Assembly (NCBI RefSeq): GCF_004193775.1
Contig: NC_041003.1
Location: forward strand, 42,847,611-42,911,610
Reading direction: 5' to 3'
Length of the DNA: 64,000 nucleotides
From: Glycine soja
Taxonomy: Eukaryota; Streptophyta; Magnoliopsida; Fabales; Fabaceae
Program-made: the position numbers and the translations under genes
Notes under the pieces: generated by a model
Database searches by the model: none
Seen by the model: only the letters and a program-made list of their open reading frames with translations
What the model was told of the DNA's origin: nothing
Shown here: piece by piece, positions 23,700 through 38,580 of the stretch
How the letters are laid out: every line of letters starts with the position of its first letter
How positions within the stretch are numbered: the stretch's first letter is position 1

Positions 23700-24527
23700 T
23701 CTTTTTTTAAGTGGGAGTGTTTTTAACATTAAAGATAGGTCTAATTCAAATCCACAAATCGTAACGTACTTTAAATTAAATTTACAAAAATGACAGAATT
23801 ACAAAAATATATAGTTATCTAAAAAGATTTACTTCAAATAACCTTTTTTTTTTATCTTTAACGCGTGATATCTCAAACAATATGGCGTAAATGATAGTTA
23901 GTTAATTGATAACTTATTATTTTTTATAGCAATTAAGTTAGTTAAATAGTTAATTAAAAAGTAAATAGCTCAGTTTGTTAATTAGTTAATAGCATGATAC
24001 ATTACGTTCAGCCCTAGTAAAAATGGGAATACCATTACGTTGAATGCGTATCTACATTTGTAAAACAGGTGCACAATCCCAACCATAAGATTTGAGACAA
24101 TTTTATCATAAATATATTTATAAAAAAAAAAAAGGGAACATTGGAATTTGATGGAGGAACTGCACCTTCTTTGGTTAGCAGTTAACTTTTAACTGCTATG
24201 GATTTTTTTTTCATTGTTTAATTAAAATGCCTGTAGTATAAGCCATTATACCGTGCAAGAGGTTTACAAATAGAGTAACAAAGCTCACCTAAAGGATTAA
24301 TATTATACAGATCTCTACTCAACTAAAATATATCTAATTATATGTACAAGAGTAAATAAATTTATGGATATTATACCATAGAATTTTGGTTAGAAGGATC
24401 TACGGCTGAAAGGTTATTATTGCATTGCATCTCCTCTAGCCTCTTGAAATTACTGCACTTGTGTTTAGTGGAATCTTTGCAATGCAATGCAACTCCATCT
24501 ATTGAACTAAGAGAGAAGCAAGCAAAA
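23700..24527. other. AT-rich spacer between the small gene and the SHPRH-like 3' end
   Basis: No gene is visible. The part near 24300-24527 should include the 3' UTR of the minus-strand SHPRH-like gene. Repeated AGTTAGTTAATT words at 23890-23990 look like simple AT repeat. Confidence 0.55.
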
Positions 24528-27500
24528 TCATGTCCTTTGTTCATTAAGTCTCCTCTCAGCAGCTACAGCAGCTGCCACTGATGGTGGCAAGTGTCTAAGA
24601 TTCGTGTCCCTGTTAGGATTTTCATCACTTTCTGGCATTGTTAGTGGTGCTCTAGAAAGCAAGGCTTCCACATCCTTCAGGGTTAGAACAGGTTGATCTT
24701 GATTTTTAGTGTTCCCACTGATGAACGAATGATTGCTCCTGCTTCTGTTCAATTTATATATGCTCTCTTCAACCGTGTCTTTTACCTAACACAAGCAAGA
24801 ACAAGATTATAAATTTATAAGAACAGACTTCGAAATTCATAAGCACTCACACAAATGTCACAATTCAAGTAATGCAGAGATACATGGGATAGAATAGAAG
24901 ATACAATGACAACTAAAAATTCAGAACATTGGAAGCAACAGAACAAGGAGTATATTAGAAGATGCAATAGGTTTGTTAAATTATACTTTCAAAGATATAT
25001 CTTGCTAAAATACTCTTAAAAAATAAGTAGGGTATGTTAGTAGTATTCACGAATGCTGATATACTCTACTTACTTTTACTTATGTTTTAGAAGGACGAAT
25101 TTAGAAAGCTAATAACTTTAAATTTGTTGAAGCATCCTCAAAGGTGTAACTTGCTATATATATGTCATGCAAAATGTATATATAACTTTCACTCCTATTT
25201 CAGGAATATTAAGCAGTTATGTTACTTAAGACAATAAGTACACAGATATTGACACCTGCAAGACATATAATCAGTTTCCAAATTCCAAAGGCTGGTACTT
25301 TAAGATGAACTAAGAATTGGATTTAAGGTTTTTGAACAATGAAGCTCACAAATATTAAATCCATGGTCTGCTCTCCTCTGCAGGTTGTCTGATTGATAGT
25401 GGATAGAGAGATGACTTTTGAGAACTGGGATATTCATGGGTGTTTGGAAAACTATTAACTAAATTAATTTTTACTGAATGAAAGGATGGAAAAGGTGTTT
25501 TTTAATAAAACAAGACCCTTTGAGAATCTTCAAAGGCCATGGGCCCATGGCAAACAGTCTCTTAAGAAATAAGAATGATCTACAGTTTATTTAAGTCAAG
25601 GGCACATAAAAGGATATTAGTTTCAATTGAGTTGTGGCACGCATGAAGGAGAGAGATGTTAGGAAGTTCCACATCGCCTGCCTCAGTTCTTGGGGTGCAA
25701 CTTATATATTTGTTGAGCAACTTCACTTAGAGCCAATTGGTTTTAAGTTAAAATCTAACATAGTATCAGAGCCTATATCCCATCTTAGTTCTTGCCTATT
25801 CTAGTAGGCTCGCCTGTATTGGCAGGCATCTATGGAGGGGGGTGTTAGGAAGTTCCACATCGCCTACCTTAATTCTTGGGGTGCAACTTATATATCTGTT
25901 GGACAACTTCACTTAGAACAAATTGGTTTTAAGTTGAAATCTAACAAGAGAGAGAGGTAACAATGCTTACTTAATAAACTACCAGCTGCTATGAAACTTA
26001 CAATGAAACGATGAATGAGGGTCTTATTTTTTTGTCCAATCCGATGTACACGACTGATTGCTTGTGCTTCGGCAGCTGGATTGAGTAATGGTTCTACAAG
26101 GACTACATGCTGTGCTTCCAATAGATTGAGTCCATTGGCTCCATGTTGAATTAAAAGCAACAACACCTGAATAGATTTTGGTGTTGACCCCTCACATTTT
26201 TTTGTGCCATTTTGTTTTCCTCTAAATTGACTGATAGCAACATGTGCTTTTCTGATCTCAAAAATTCATAACCAAAATAACATCAGTATAATGAAGTTGA
26301 AATTGGCAAATTGTCTAAAATGTAGTTGAATCATTCTTCTTAACTGACACAAAAACCTACATGGTTCCATAAGAAATTTTAACAAAGTGTGATAAGTAAC
26401 AAGAGCAATCTGTGATTTTGAGATGAGAGATTGGACTTGGAGTATATTAACAAAGGGTAATATCAAGAAATTAGTTAAATCCCACAAAATATGCTAAATT
26501 AGGGATTCAAAATTTTAAATGCCATATCATGATCTAAATGTAATGTTAGATGCCACGTTATACTCACATCATTAGTTAGGTGATTAATGGAAATATAGAC
26601 AGGGGGATCAAATTGATTCAAATTATTAACTTGAGAGACCAAAGTGAGAAAAGGTATAAAGTTAGGAATGTATTGATAAAGAAATTAAATGTGTGGGACC
26701 ACAATAGGATCTTAGTCATAATTTATTCTTTGCCTATCCAGTATCCTTTTTTTTTTCTTTTTCCAAATGAATGTCTAGTAGTCCAGTATAAATACACAAA
26801 TAAATGGAGAAAAAGTAACTGCGTAGATTATCATACCTGCCTCCCTTCATCCGAATATAGGTAATGTTATTGGCAGCGAAGGCATGCTCCAATACATCAA
26901 GTACATCATTCCAACTTGAAAATACAAGAACTTTTGCTCTATGATCATTAGCCTTTACCCACAAGATTCTTCTTGTGACTGCTTCAATCTACAAAACATC
27001 CAAATAAAGAAAAAGATGAGGAATACAAGAGTTAGAGAGCATAAGGGATGTAATATATAAATCAAATAAGCCAAAGAATGTCTTACTCGCTGAAACAAGC
27101 AATTTACAATGTGGAATTTGAGATGGAGCAACCATATATTATGAGCAATGTTAGACATTTATAATGGTTATTTAAATTTTGAAAAACCTTAAAAGTCTTC
27201 TTTTGTAAATAATCTTAAAAAGGTTTGCAGACAAACATTGGAATAGTTTTCAGACACCATACAAGGTTTTTCCATTGAATTACAAGTAAAATCTCCAGTA
27301 AGGCAGTAAAAAATTAAGTAAAAACCAATGCCAGTTCAGAATTAAGACAAAAAAGTGTATCCCAGGGTAGTGGCAGGAGAACATGTAGAAAAGAAGTATG
27401 CTCATTTATCTTGAGGGTATCAATAGAATTTAAGTTGTTGTATAGAAAGAAACCTTGGTTCCATATGAACCTTTAACACTAATGGATGCTTCAAATTTTT

Positions 27501-30500
27501 CACTGCTGTCAATTGGATGCAGCACTGAAGGATCGGAAGATTCATGCTGTGCATCAACAGCATAAGCAATGTTTCCAAAATCAGTATGCTGTCGACATGT
27601 AGGGCACATCACCCAATTATGAAGCTTGCTATTTTGAAGTCTTTTCTCAGTCATAGCAAATAAACCTGTACAAATAGATGAATGGTTATTTTTCATATGA
27701 AATTTATTTCAAAGTCAATAAATGCTTAACCATTTGTCTGTTGAACACAGATACATGACAGTAACACTAGAAGAGCGCACACTGCACATCCTGATACTAT
27801 TTGCTTTATTTCTTGTTTTATGTGGACATGGAGGAACGCATATGATCAATGCTATTTCTATATCCCAGTATTTTTGTAGAAATGCAGAAAAGACAAAAGA
27901 AACATAAAATATCTTCTATCAGCAGCAACTATATGTCTGGTAACACAAACTGAAGCATGTCCAGGACTCAAAACAGCTTATCAAGGACTAACTCTTAAAA
28001 TCTTAAGCTATTAGATAATGACAATTGAGTGGCTTCATTACATCTCTAACATGCCCTTTCACACACAACCATCCTTTAATTTGAGCTTAAAGTGTGGATA
28101 GCACACGGACTCATTTAGCATGTAAAATTCAAAGTTTTGTTTAGAAGAATGAACAAGGATCAAACTCTACGTTACTTGATCATTGAGGCTCTAAAACAAT
28201 GTCAAGAACTAATTCTCCTAACAGCTTAAGTTGCTAGGTGAAGACAAATGACTTTTATTAAATCTATAACCACAACTAAAGAATGATAATATAAAGTTTC
28301 CTCATATAATTCTTACATTTACAGCATGTAACATGCCCACATTGAAAAACCATTTTCTGTTTGCCCAGCTTTTCTTGGCAAATTGGGCATGTTTCGTCGT
28401 CACTTTTAGATAAAAGTGCATCCTTCTCTTCTGTAGAGTTTGGCGTTGCAGTTGTCTCTCGTGTGAATGAAGAACTAGTTGGACTTTCGAATTGCAGTTT
28501 TTGCTTAGATTGAACCAAACCCTGAAAAATGGTTCAGCTTAGGTTAGGTATCCATATCAGAAGAAAAAATATCATAGATTCCACAAAATCTTAGTGAGGA
28601 AACTCAGTTCAATTTAAAAATAACATGTTTATATTATAGTTGGATTGGCAAATGACAATCACCAAGGAAGGAAATAACCGCAGGTGGATCATGAACTTAA
28701 ACTAGGTATTTTTTGCTTTGCTTCCCAAAACAATAAAATGAAAAAGGAAATACCTTTAAAAAAACCAAAACAATGAATTTTTCCAATCTAGCCAATTTAC
28801 TCAAAATAATATATGAAATTGGATGATATTCCCCCCCTCCCTCCCCCCAAAAAATTTGAAGTTAACAAGCTTGGCCACTTGAATTACTGTCAAGAACCAA
28901 TTCTCAAATGGTTTTATATCTCAAACATGTTACATATCCCCTCATGCAAGTGCCCTACGAGACTGAAGCATGGACAAAAAACAAGCCCAACTAGTGCTGA
29001 AATTTTTAAATTAATTATGAAGAATGAGAACAATAAGGATTAAACTAACCACTTTGTCATAAACCTCTACCTCTCCTAAAATAGTTATATGAAGGCCCAT
29101 GAGTAATTTTATACCTCTCAATCATTAATGTGTGTGTATATATATATATAAAGTTATTGAAGATTTCAGTTACAATCTAATCCCCCATCAACTTCAGCAA
29201 ACTTAATAGCCGTCATTAATTGTTCGATGGTGACCATTTTTTTAATTTTATTTAGAAATTTAACAAAATATATATAAAGAGAAAACAATTTCAATATATA
29301 CAGATTTCTAAGGGTTATTTCTCTATACCTTTAAGTAGCGGAGTTTTCCTTTTATCTGTGACAACATGGTCAATGACATAAACTTATCATGGGAAAAGTT
29401 TGAGCTAGCTGCAGCTAATTCATTTTCACCTAAAGCATCAAGAGATTTATCATCTTCATTCGCCCTTAGGTGCAAACGAGAAACTGCCATCTTTATTTCA
29501 TCATGTGCACGCAGATACATAGCTTGAGCTAATGCCAAAGACCTTGCGTGGCCAAACTCCTTTCGCATTCCCTTACAATTCAACAACACAGAATCAGAAT
29601 CAAGTCAATCAAAATACAGATAATCTTAGCTTTTAAAAAGATTCCAAAGCACAATAACCTATCCTGAAAAAGTTTACTTATTTTTTTGGAAGGAGAGAAG
29701 GTTAATATTGAAAAACTAAACACTCTAGATTAATACCTCCTAGAGGAATACCATCTGTAGAAAATATTTCATCAGACTATACCTCAAAAACATGTAAATG
29801 CTTGGTGGCAGCTGAGACTCTGTCTCTTCCTAATCGAGACTTGCAGTAGTTCTTTAAAACTCCAAGAATTAGCTCCAACTCAGATGCTGATTTTGAAACC
29901 TAAAAAACTCAACACAATCAATTTGGAAGATTAAAAAACACATGCTACACACTTTAAATACTAGCCAAATTTTCTTAAATGAAAAATGAGTCTATCATCA
30001 TCGATGGTCAGCCTCCAAATCTATTTGCCATAGGGTGCCTTTAATACAATAGTGAGGATCATTGGCAACAGCGCAATTTAATACAACAATTCACAAGAAT
30101 TGAGAAATTCAGGAGTCTTTTTTTTCCATTTTCATTTCATTTTTTGGCATATTACAATTCCAGACTCTGTTTAAATAGACACTGAATCTTTTATATCAAC
30201 AAAAGAGAAGTATTATCCTTACAGAAAACCAAGAGAGACAGGAGGTATAAACAATTTGCACTTGTCTATGACCTAAAGCAAAAGTCAATCAAATAAAGTA
30301 ACTAACCACAACTCTTTGTCCAACATTCCTTTTCTTTGATTCTTCATGACCAATATCAGATACTGTAGAACTGTGATTAGATTGTGATAGCTTTGAGAGG
30401 AAATGATTCAATGCAAAGTTTTTCTTCTGAAAATCTACAGCCTCCTCAGCAGATGAAATTATCCCTCCACGTTCATTCTTAAGAACAAAGAGTCTTGCTT

Positions 30501-33500
30501 CATAATCCTGAGGAAAAAATAAACCATGAGACCATATTACATTCATTAGATACAGGATGAATAAAATTGATAGATAAATTCAGTGGTAAACCTGAAACAA
30601 TTCATCTAGTTCACACAAAATGCAAGGGGGACCATCACAATTAGGCTGACAATTCCGACATTTACCCACACGTTCAATATCTTCTTCTTTTGGTTTTTCC
30701 ATTGTCTGATCAATTTCTAACAGTCGATCTAGTAGCATTTTTCTAGAGGCCTCTAACTGGTCCAAAGCTGTCTGAATTTGATACTTCAGAGAGCTTATGC
30801 TTCGGAAACTGGATTAGAAGTTACACACATTAGTAATAGTGCATGCCATAGTCAATTTACTACTAGCGGCTATTTATCAAAATCTATTAGCAAGGAATTT
30901 TGAAATCTTGTAGCACAATAGCAGATTCCCCCAAAACCATGTATTAGAGGTTTAAAATCATTCATAAACCTTCACTGATAGCTTAAGCTATTAAGTATTG
31001 GTCTATGACATGGTACAAAAGCCTCTCTGACCAAGTGGTTAGACCTAGAAGTTCAATTATTGCTGCACCCTCTCTTAATAATTAAGTTGAATTTCAGCAC
31101 AAGCTAAAATGTGTTTTTGCATTGTATATAAAACTGTTAATGTACTTTTTGCCTAACAACTTTAGCAATCAGAAAAGTTGGTCATTGACACCATATAATT
31201 GAAAATGACCAGTAGTAACTTAATACCTACATACTAGAACATTGTTCATAACAAGATATAGTATGTTGTTGATATCAGTTCTAACTGTATTACATTGTTC
31301 AGCAACTTTTTTTATGGTGATCCTACATATTTGATCAAGCATAACTTGGAAAGTTAAGGATATGGATTATGACAAAATTGCAGTACTTGACAATTGTGTT
31401 ACACAATCATAGCATCACTGACCGAGCAGTTACTCTTGATGACTTTGAATTGTTTGAAGTTCCTGAGATGGCTTCTTCAATCTTCCTAATCAACTCAGTG
31501 GAGAAATCTTTGTTCTGCTCAGCATGATGGAGTGCTTCTAACCACCAAAATGTATCTTGATCTGTTCTGCTGTCATGATATGCATTACAGACCTACCAAA
31601 AGTACAAATGTCATTTACAGAAAATAGAACCAGGAGAGGGAGGGAGGGATACTACAACAACCAAGCCTTATCCCACTATATAAGGAATATAATAAAAAGG
31701 AAACGAGATCAGTGACATACTTTCTTCTTTTGGCCTGTATAAGCAACAGATATTGCATTCTTTCCCTTTTTCTTTTTTAACTATGCAAACAGAAGGCAGG
31801 CACAAGTACAGTGATTCATTTTGTATGAAATTGAACTGAGTGAACCAAGGTGAATGGTTAGTCCTTGATAGGAATCAACTTCCTATCTAAAAAGAGGGAG
31901 GTCTGTATTGATTATTTGACTTTGGAAAGGAAAAAGATTATTACAGAAATATAAGGGCAGTGTATGCACCAAGGATAATACCTTTGGCCCAGCTATGAGC
32001 TAAGAAAGCTGAAAGGAATTCCCATTATATCCTCCCCGTATCTTCTCTCTCTAACTAATTCTTAGTTTAGCCTAAAATCTACGTCTGTAAAAGGACAGTC
32101 CCGAGTCTGTATACCAGCATCACTATGTCTATCCGTCTTTACAATAGAATGTTAGTTGTTAGAAGAATCTCGTAAGAAGGTGTTAGGTTGTGCCATTCAA
32201 ATGTCACTTAAATGGTCATAGAAATGGTTGCTGTGGCTTAAATGAATGATGGACAAACTGTGCATTAGGAATCAATGTAGTATGAAATAGTTTGGTTATA
32301 TCCAATTTTGGGTATTTATGATACAACATACACAGACTTCTTAGATCTCTTTGCATTCCATGGGAAAAAATCAACTTATGTTTACAAGAATCTAGACTGG
32401 GCTCTCATTAGCAACTCTCAAAGTTCAATATAAATGAATAAATTCTTTCTTCAGAGCAATGAAGATATTTACCTGCGTGTAAGAATTTTGAAACTCCTGT
32501 TGGGATGTAGATAGCTTCGAACTGAAGACAGATAAGTATTTCTGTTTTGAATCTTCACATTCTGCTATCAGAGAATTGATGGCTGATAAACTATCAAATT
32601 CCTGATCCTCATTTAAGTCATTTTCTGAATGGCTAAATGCAACATCTGATGGTTCTGACAGCACTGTTACATTTACGTCATCACAACCACTTATTTTTTG
32701 CCTCTTCTCATGACAATGCTCAACCTTCACACTTAAATGCCTTTTGGTCATCTTAAATTTAGAAGTTCCAGAGAACTGCTTTCCTTTGGATGGCGATATT
32801 AGAGCAAAGTTTGGAACCAGTGGGAGTATTTCAGCAAGATTATGATGAATGTGTATATTTAACAATGGGTCCAGGCGGAAATCTTCAGACTGCTCTTCAG
32901 CCAAAGAAAGAGCTTCACTGTACAGTAATGTAGCTTGAGAAAAATCATTTTGTATTGCGGCAATAGCTGCAAGTGCATTCAGAGCAATAACTAACTTCCT
33001 GAGAGCTTCCTCACCTTCTATCTTTGTCTTGCTTATAAGAACCTACAGATTAAGTTCCATAACAATTGAGAGACATATGTATATTGTATGTAAAAAAAAA
33101 AAAATTCAAAAATCCTTCCAAGTAACATACCATTAGTATTTCCTCCATGGTCATAGGTGACTGCTGCAGCGAGCGCAACCCAGAACTTCCAACCTGGGGA
33201 TGACAACAAGCTTGGCGAAGCTTCAGCAAAGCATTCAGTAGCTTCCCTGCCTCGGTGTGAGTGATTAAAGGATCAGAAGAACCATTCAAAGAGACAGAAT
33301 CTGGAATCCACATCAAATATTGCAAGTTCAATCATTACCCTGGATGCACATTACTTTCAAATGACTTAAATTAAATTACATAAGACTGGGCAAAAACCTG
33401 GGCCTTTTCTATTAAGAATATCACTTCTCAAACTTTCAATAACTTCATGGGCATCTCTAACACAAGTTTCATGTTGCCTCTGGTAAAAGTGCTCCTCGAC

Positions 33501-36500
33501 TGGTGAGAGTGTAAGCCAAGAGAGGCACTCCTCTTGGGAGGGAAGTTCCAATTCATCAGCAACATGTTCTTTAGAAGAACGCCACATGATTTGTTTGAAA
33601 ATTTTGTGCGTAAATTCCATAGCTCCCACATCTTCCTTCTGCATAAGTATGGAGTAATCACTAAGAATAGATGAAATATACAAACCTTTTTGAACTCTGC
33701 AGAAAGTAGAAGTGATTATTTAGATCTAGGACATGACAAAATTAGAGATATTTAAACAAAAACAATATTGCAGAAAGGCAACTGATTGTCTCTAAACACA
33801 CAAAGCTTATAGCATGTCAAATGAGAATACAAATAGGACTTAGATTTCCATATTAGTTATACCGGTTAAGACTATTATGTTGTTTTTTGCTGTTAGACGA
33901 CCATAAGGGAATATAACTGAAATTCCTAGTAAATATTAAATTTTTTAAAAGAAAAAAAAAATTGTAATGAGGAAAGTCAATAAGCAACAAGTACATAAAA
34001 GATAAAAGTTTATATTACAGATAAAATACCTCATAAGGATCTCGAATAACATCAGTCCACCACCTGTATCTATCAAAAGGACTAGCTTTAAGGAATCTTA
34101 GAAGTCCATACAAGTCATCAAGCTTTCGCTGAATTGGGGTACCAGTAATGCACCAACGATACTTTGAATGGAGTCTTAGAGCCATTTCAGTTGCAGCAGT
34201 AGTATTACTCTCCACCATCTGTGCCTCATCCAAGCAAACCCTCCACCAGTATATTCTTGTAAGAAGAGTTGGGATAACTGGGTACCTACAAGGAAAAAGA
34301 GGCTACTAGAATACTTGGGACCATAATGAACATACTGAGATCTATTTTTTTTTTCTAATATACAACATGAGTATCCATATTCTTGGTTTGTTGTAAAGGT
34401 TTTAAAAAATTAGAAATCATAAAGAAAATATAACACCTCAAAGACACAAAATGAAAACCTGATGAATGAAAAGAACGGTGAATTTCAAACTCATCTAGAA
34501 ATGTATAGGTAAAATATCCTACATATGATATAAATATATATTGACAAAGGAGGAATATGGCACTCTTTGGAGCAAACCTTTTCTGAAACCTCAGAAAGTG
34601 CCGATCACCTTCATGCCTATCAGAATCATGGGACAAATCTTCTTTAAGCACATCATATGTAGTTAATACAATGTCAGCACTGGCAAGATCACCGATATCC
34701 ATCAGAGACGTATTGGAAAAAGATGTGTCTCGCACACCTTCATAAATACAAGTTTTCAAGGAGCCCTGATGTGTATGGCTACAATGACAAATAAAGTTAA
34801 TGAGACAGTTGTGAGTATAATTAATTAAATTTAAAAACTAAAAAGGAATTGCACTCTGTGATCATAATTCACAAACATTATTAAAGCATGGCTGCAAGCA
34901 CATTACTTTGCAGTCCACACAAGATAAGACTAAAAATAGGACCTTATCCAGCATTATACAGAGTGGGAGGACCAAGTCCTCCTAGAGGCAACACACACAA
35001 AAATAAAATAAAATAAAATAAAAACAGAATTGATAATTTTCATTAAGAAAAACTTATACCGTATAATTTCGTCATGCCACTGGGGCAAAATAGGAGCTGG
35101 GCAGATGATGAGAGTGGCACCAGAGGCAATAGGAGATTCAGTAGCTTGTATTAGTTCAGAGCACATCTGACATACATATTCTCCGTCCCTCACAGCTATG
35201 GTGGTTTTAAATGTCTTGCTTTCACATCCTTGTTTTGATTTCAAAGATTTTCCTTTAGGTGAATAACCAACACAATCCGCATGTTGCCAAGCATCACAAA
35301 TGTCACACTGAACCCATAGTCCTTCATATTTAAGACTTTCGCTCACAGCTCCACATATGCATTCCACACGCTCTCTTTTAAGTCTTTTCAGAGTGACTTT
35401 TTGGTCCCCATTAGCTTGGGGTTCTAAATCAATTAATATGTCACTTCCAGATGCTTGTCTACGGTGAGCAAAGACGCAAGCAAGCAATTCAACAGTTTTT
35501 CCCAACCCCATCTCATCTGTTGCATTAAAAAAAATTAGTCATAGAAGACAGAATTTTCACTTGTACTGAAAAAAGGAAAACTACAACACCTACACAGTTT
35601 GTCAATAATATCAAAATAGACCAACTCTAATACTAAGTCAAAGACCAACCTCTACATAAAACCTAAGCTATTTGGTGGATGGTAAAGAATGGTTCAATTA
35701 AATAATAGATATGATTTCAACAGCAGGATGCTATCACCAGACTCATATTGATCTTGAAGCCACCAGATTCAATGGGTTATTCAAAATGGTCAATTCATTG
35801 ATATGTCAAGAGAGTCCAACTAGCAAAAAGACTCTTTTGACATATAAAAGTATAAAACATTAGTTACTAACATGGTAAATATCTAGAATCTTTCAAAACT
35901 AGAATGTAGCAAAGATCCACATGATTATATGAGGAAAAAAAATGAAATCTGCAACATAGCTTGGAACCTACCAGCAAGAATGCCTCCAAATACATAAGGT
36001 GAAGAAGTCTCTGGGCACAATGAAATACTTCCACTGAAGCCATTGTAGTTCAAATAAGCATAAGGGAAGAAAGAATGAATTCATAATAGTTGGGGGAGAC
36101 AAAGAGACCACCCGGACATGAATTATGCAATAAATAAGAACACAGATATTATATTTTGAAAACTGGTCAATAAAACTTACCTGAATGGATTGAAAAACAT
36201 TTGACTGATTTGAGAACTGGTGTCCAGAAAATCCACAGGTATACATAATGGAGAATGAAACAGATTCCTTTCTCTTTCACCCCGACTTTCTTCCACTGCT
36301 TTCTCCCGTTCTACCATCCAGAAAGCTGCACGCCGTTGATATGGCCTCAATTTAGGAAGTAACTCTGGTATGTCATCTTTGAGCATTGGCTCTGATCTGT
36401 ACACAAGATATACATAAGATAAACCAAAAGCTAAACAATTTTTTTACATGAGATTGATTATTGTTAGACTTAGGTAAAGTTTGAAGTATGTTATCATACG

Positions 36501-37394
36501 ATCAATTGACAATCATACCAATTATTGTTACCCTTAAATCAGAAATCAAGGCCAAAGAGAATGTTTAACTTACTTTGAAGGCTTAATGGCTTCACAGAAA
36601 CCTGCAGGATCGAACCTTGCATGTTTCCTTGCCTTGCAAGTGTCATCTGCCATCTCTATCTGCGGATCAACTTCCATTTTCATACAGGTACCAAACCCAT
36701 ACCTAACTTCCGAAGTCATTATTTCTGGACGTAGCCAAGACATTACATTCACCATACTCTTTTTCCATAGTTGTCTAGAACTATCAAGAAGCGACTCGCA
36801 TGCATCAAAGGCACTCTTTAATACCTCAACCCTTATCCGGAGGGAGGAAATTTCCTCAGAAAGCCTAGCCCCAAGAACTGGCCTCAATGTAACAAACTTC
36901 AAACTTGCCAAGTGAAGAAGACCAGTAACACCTTCATCAGGTCCATCAAAAATACCAGATAACAACACTGTATATGTTTCCACATGGTCAATGGTAACTC
37001 TTCTTACAAACTCCAGATGAATATCAGTATAGGGTATCACAGGCCAATGCCCTAATTTAATTCGACCAAGAACATTACTGACATTACAAACCTGAAATCT
37101 TAACAAGTACTGCTGATCCCGATAAAAATCCTCAGACAGTTCAAAACCAGAAAAACCTTCTCTCAAATTTAAATCACTCAAAACAACCTCAGAAATATCA
37201 AGGTGTTCACTCGATAACCAACCACACCGATCAACCTCAACAAAATAAGGTTTATCAATGCCACTAGAATCACCCTTTGTTTCTTTCCCTCCTTCTATAA
37301 CATTTTGTTTATCCAATTCTGTCTCAGCAGCAGCATTTGTCTCTAGTATTATCCCGCCTGCTCGCTGTGGTTTACTTTTTTGCCTACCCATCAC
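24528..37394 (-). CDS. SHPRH: SHPRH-like SNF2 helicase with PHD and RING fingers
   Basis: Nineteen exons on the minus strand: 37394-36574, 36396-36181, 36033-35972, 35516-35060, 34778-34578, 34285-34030, 33638-33398, 33300-33131, 33042-32473, 31592-31423, 30808-30592, 30507-30307, 29899-29783, 29571-29329, 28521-28317, 27665-27454, 26988-26837, 26251-26002, 24785-24528. All introns are GT-AG and the exons sum to 5019 nt, giving 1672 aa, like Arabidopsis At2g40770. Domains in order: split SNF2 ATPase with Walker A MGLGKT near residue 370; a PHD finger (CICGAVSES...CDICDAWQHADC) near 400-480; DEAQ box near 605; a long insert; a RING finger (CPICQEKLGKQKMVFQCGH...CPTCRQH) near 1357-1410; helicase C domain (VLVFSSWNDVLDVLE...NPAAEAQAISRVHRIGQ) to about 1590. 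Human SHPRH and yeast Rad5 polyubiquitinate PCNA in post-replication repair; the same role here is inferred. The gene appears intact. Confidence 0.93.
25657..25946 (+). mobile_element. Complete TRIM retrotransposon in SHPRH-like intron 18
   Basis: Two 104-bp LTRs, 25657-25760 and 25843-25946, both TGTTAGGAAG...ATCTAACA, differ at about nine positions. Between them are only 82 bp. A primer-binding site TAGTATCAGAGC directly follows the left LTR (the usual initiator-Met tRNA site is TGGTATCAGAGC), and a polypurine tract GGAGGGGGG directly precedes the right LTR. The 5-bp duplication AGAGA flanks the element on both sides (25652-25656, 25947-25951). It has no coding capacity and is antisense to the host gene. 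Confidence 0.93.
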
Positions 37395-38580
37395 TTATCA
37401 CCAATTCACCACTGGCCAAAAAAAATGCTAAGCTATATTTCATAAAATATTACAATAGAAAAATTACTTATGATTTTACAGAATTGAAATTGAAGCTCAA
37501 CATGGAGGCACAAGAACTTCGGTTTCAAAATAACATAAGAACAAAAATCAGATGAAACACCATTCTTATACTATCATAAATCCATAATAGAAAGTTAAGA
37601 ACTAACTAAACAAAAGAAATGACAGGAACACACTTTCTGGCACACTTTTTTGGTTGAAATTTATTGTAAACTACAACACCAGGTGAGAGAAACATTTAAT
37701 ATAACGAGGAACCAACAAAATTTATTGATTTTCAATCAATTTCAACCAATAGGAGAATGTGTGTTCAAAAGAGTGTGTTCCTAACATTTCTAAACTAAAC
37801 AATAATCGTCAAGTGGTCTAGCTCGGTTGCTTGAGATGGGCGCATGAGTTATTGTAAACTCCTTTTCGATTCCCACATATAAAAAAAAAACTAAACAATA
37901 ATTAAACATAAGCTCATAAGGAAAAGTAGATTGAATGAGAAACATTCAGGAGTTGGTGGATGCAAGTATGCAACAAGGGGTTGAAAAGAACAAGGCCTTG
38001 AGTGAAATTGAACACAATTGAATGGGTAAGAGCTAGGGATCAATTACACCGCCATAGCCTAATGATACCCAAAGTCAAAAACTTTGAATTAATTTTCAGA
38101 GACCCAATACAGCAATGAGTGCTGTACGTGAATTTTTGCATGGGAAAAATAAAAGGGGGGGTTTGGAATTGGAACCTGAAGAGAGCATGAATTGAGGAAG
38201 CGTGAGAGCAAGAGCATGCAGCTGGAGAGTGAGCCGCACGCGCGACTTTGCGAAAATGGGAAAGAGAAACAGATAGCTAGATAGACAGAATACGAAAACA
38301 ACAAGAGTGTTGTTTGCTTCTGTTTCTGTTGGGAGGAGTTCGGAGTCTGAGTGTTGGATCAGTGCTATTGTTGCAGCCGCACACGTTGTTTGCTACGAAT
38401 CCACCGGTCTTGGAATGACTTTGATTTTGCCTATGACCATTATACCCGCATCCTATATTTTATTTTCATTCGTGGGAATAAAAAGCACTAGTGTTAAGCT
38501 AGTTACCATAGTTTTTTTATGTATATCATATTTAATTAATTCAACTAAATTTATCTTATATTGAATTTTACATAATATAA
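37395..38580. other. SHPRH-like 5' leader and promoter, with SINE-like relic
   Basis: Upstream of the minus-strand SHPRH-like start. A GC-richer stretch at 38150-38420 is the probable transcription start area. A SINE-like copy lies at 37800-37890. The short plus-strand frame at 38307-38564 is not convincing as a gene. Confidence 0.5.
37800..37890 (+). repeat. SINE-like relic, different family
   Basis: Has an A-box-like AAGTGGTCTAGCTCGG, a middle GATGGGCGCATGAG, a B-box-like TTTTCGATTCCC and a poly-A tail (ten or more A at 37880-37890). The middle differs from the purine-rich family at 1873, 14910 and 20414. No target duplication was verified. Confidence 0.45.

Noticed and set aside
31020..31080. 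tRNA-like CCAAGTGGTTAGACC ... AGTTCAATTATTGC in an SHPRH-like intron
   Set aside because: No cloverleaf can be completed; probably a decayed SINE, too short to list as a bounded repeat.
33639..33710. Possible 11-nt micro-exon (AGTTCAAAAAG) or longer exon 7 upstream of the SHPRH-like exon at 33638
   Set aside because: Joining exon 6 directly to TTATGCAG|AAGG keeps frame and matches the family sequence; the micro-exon would shift the frame.
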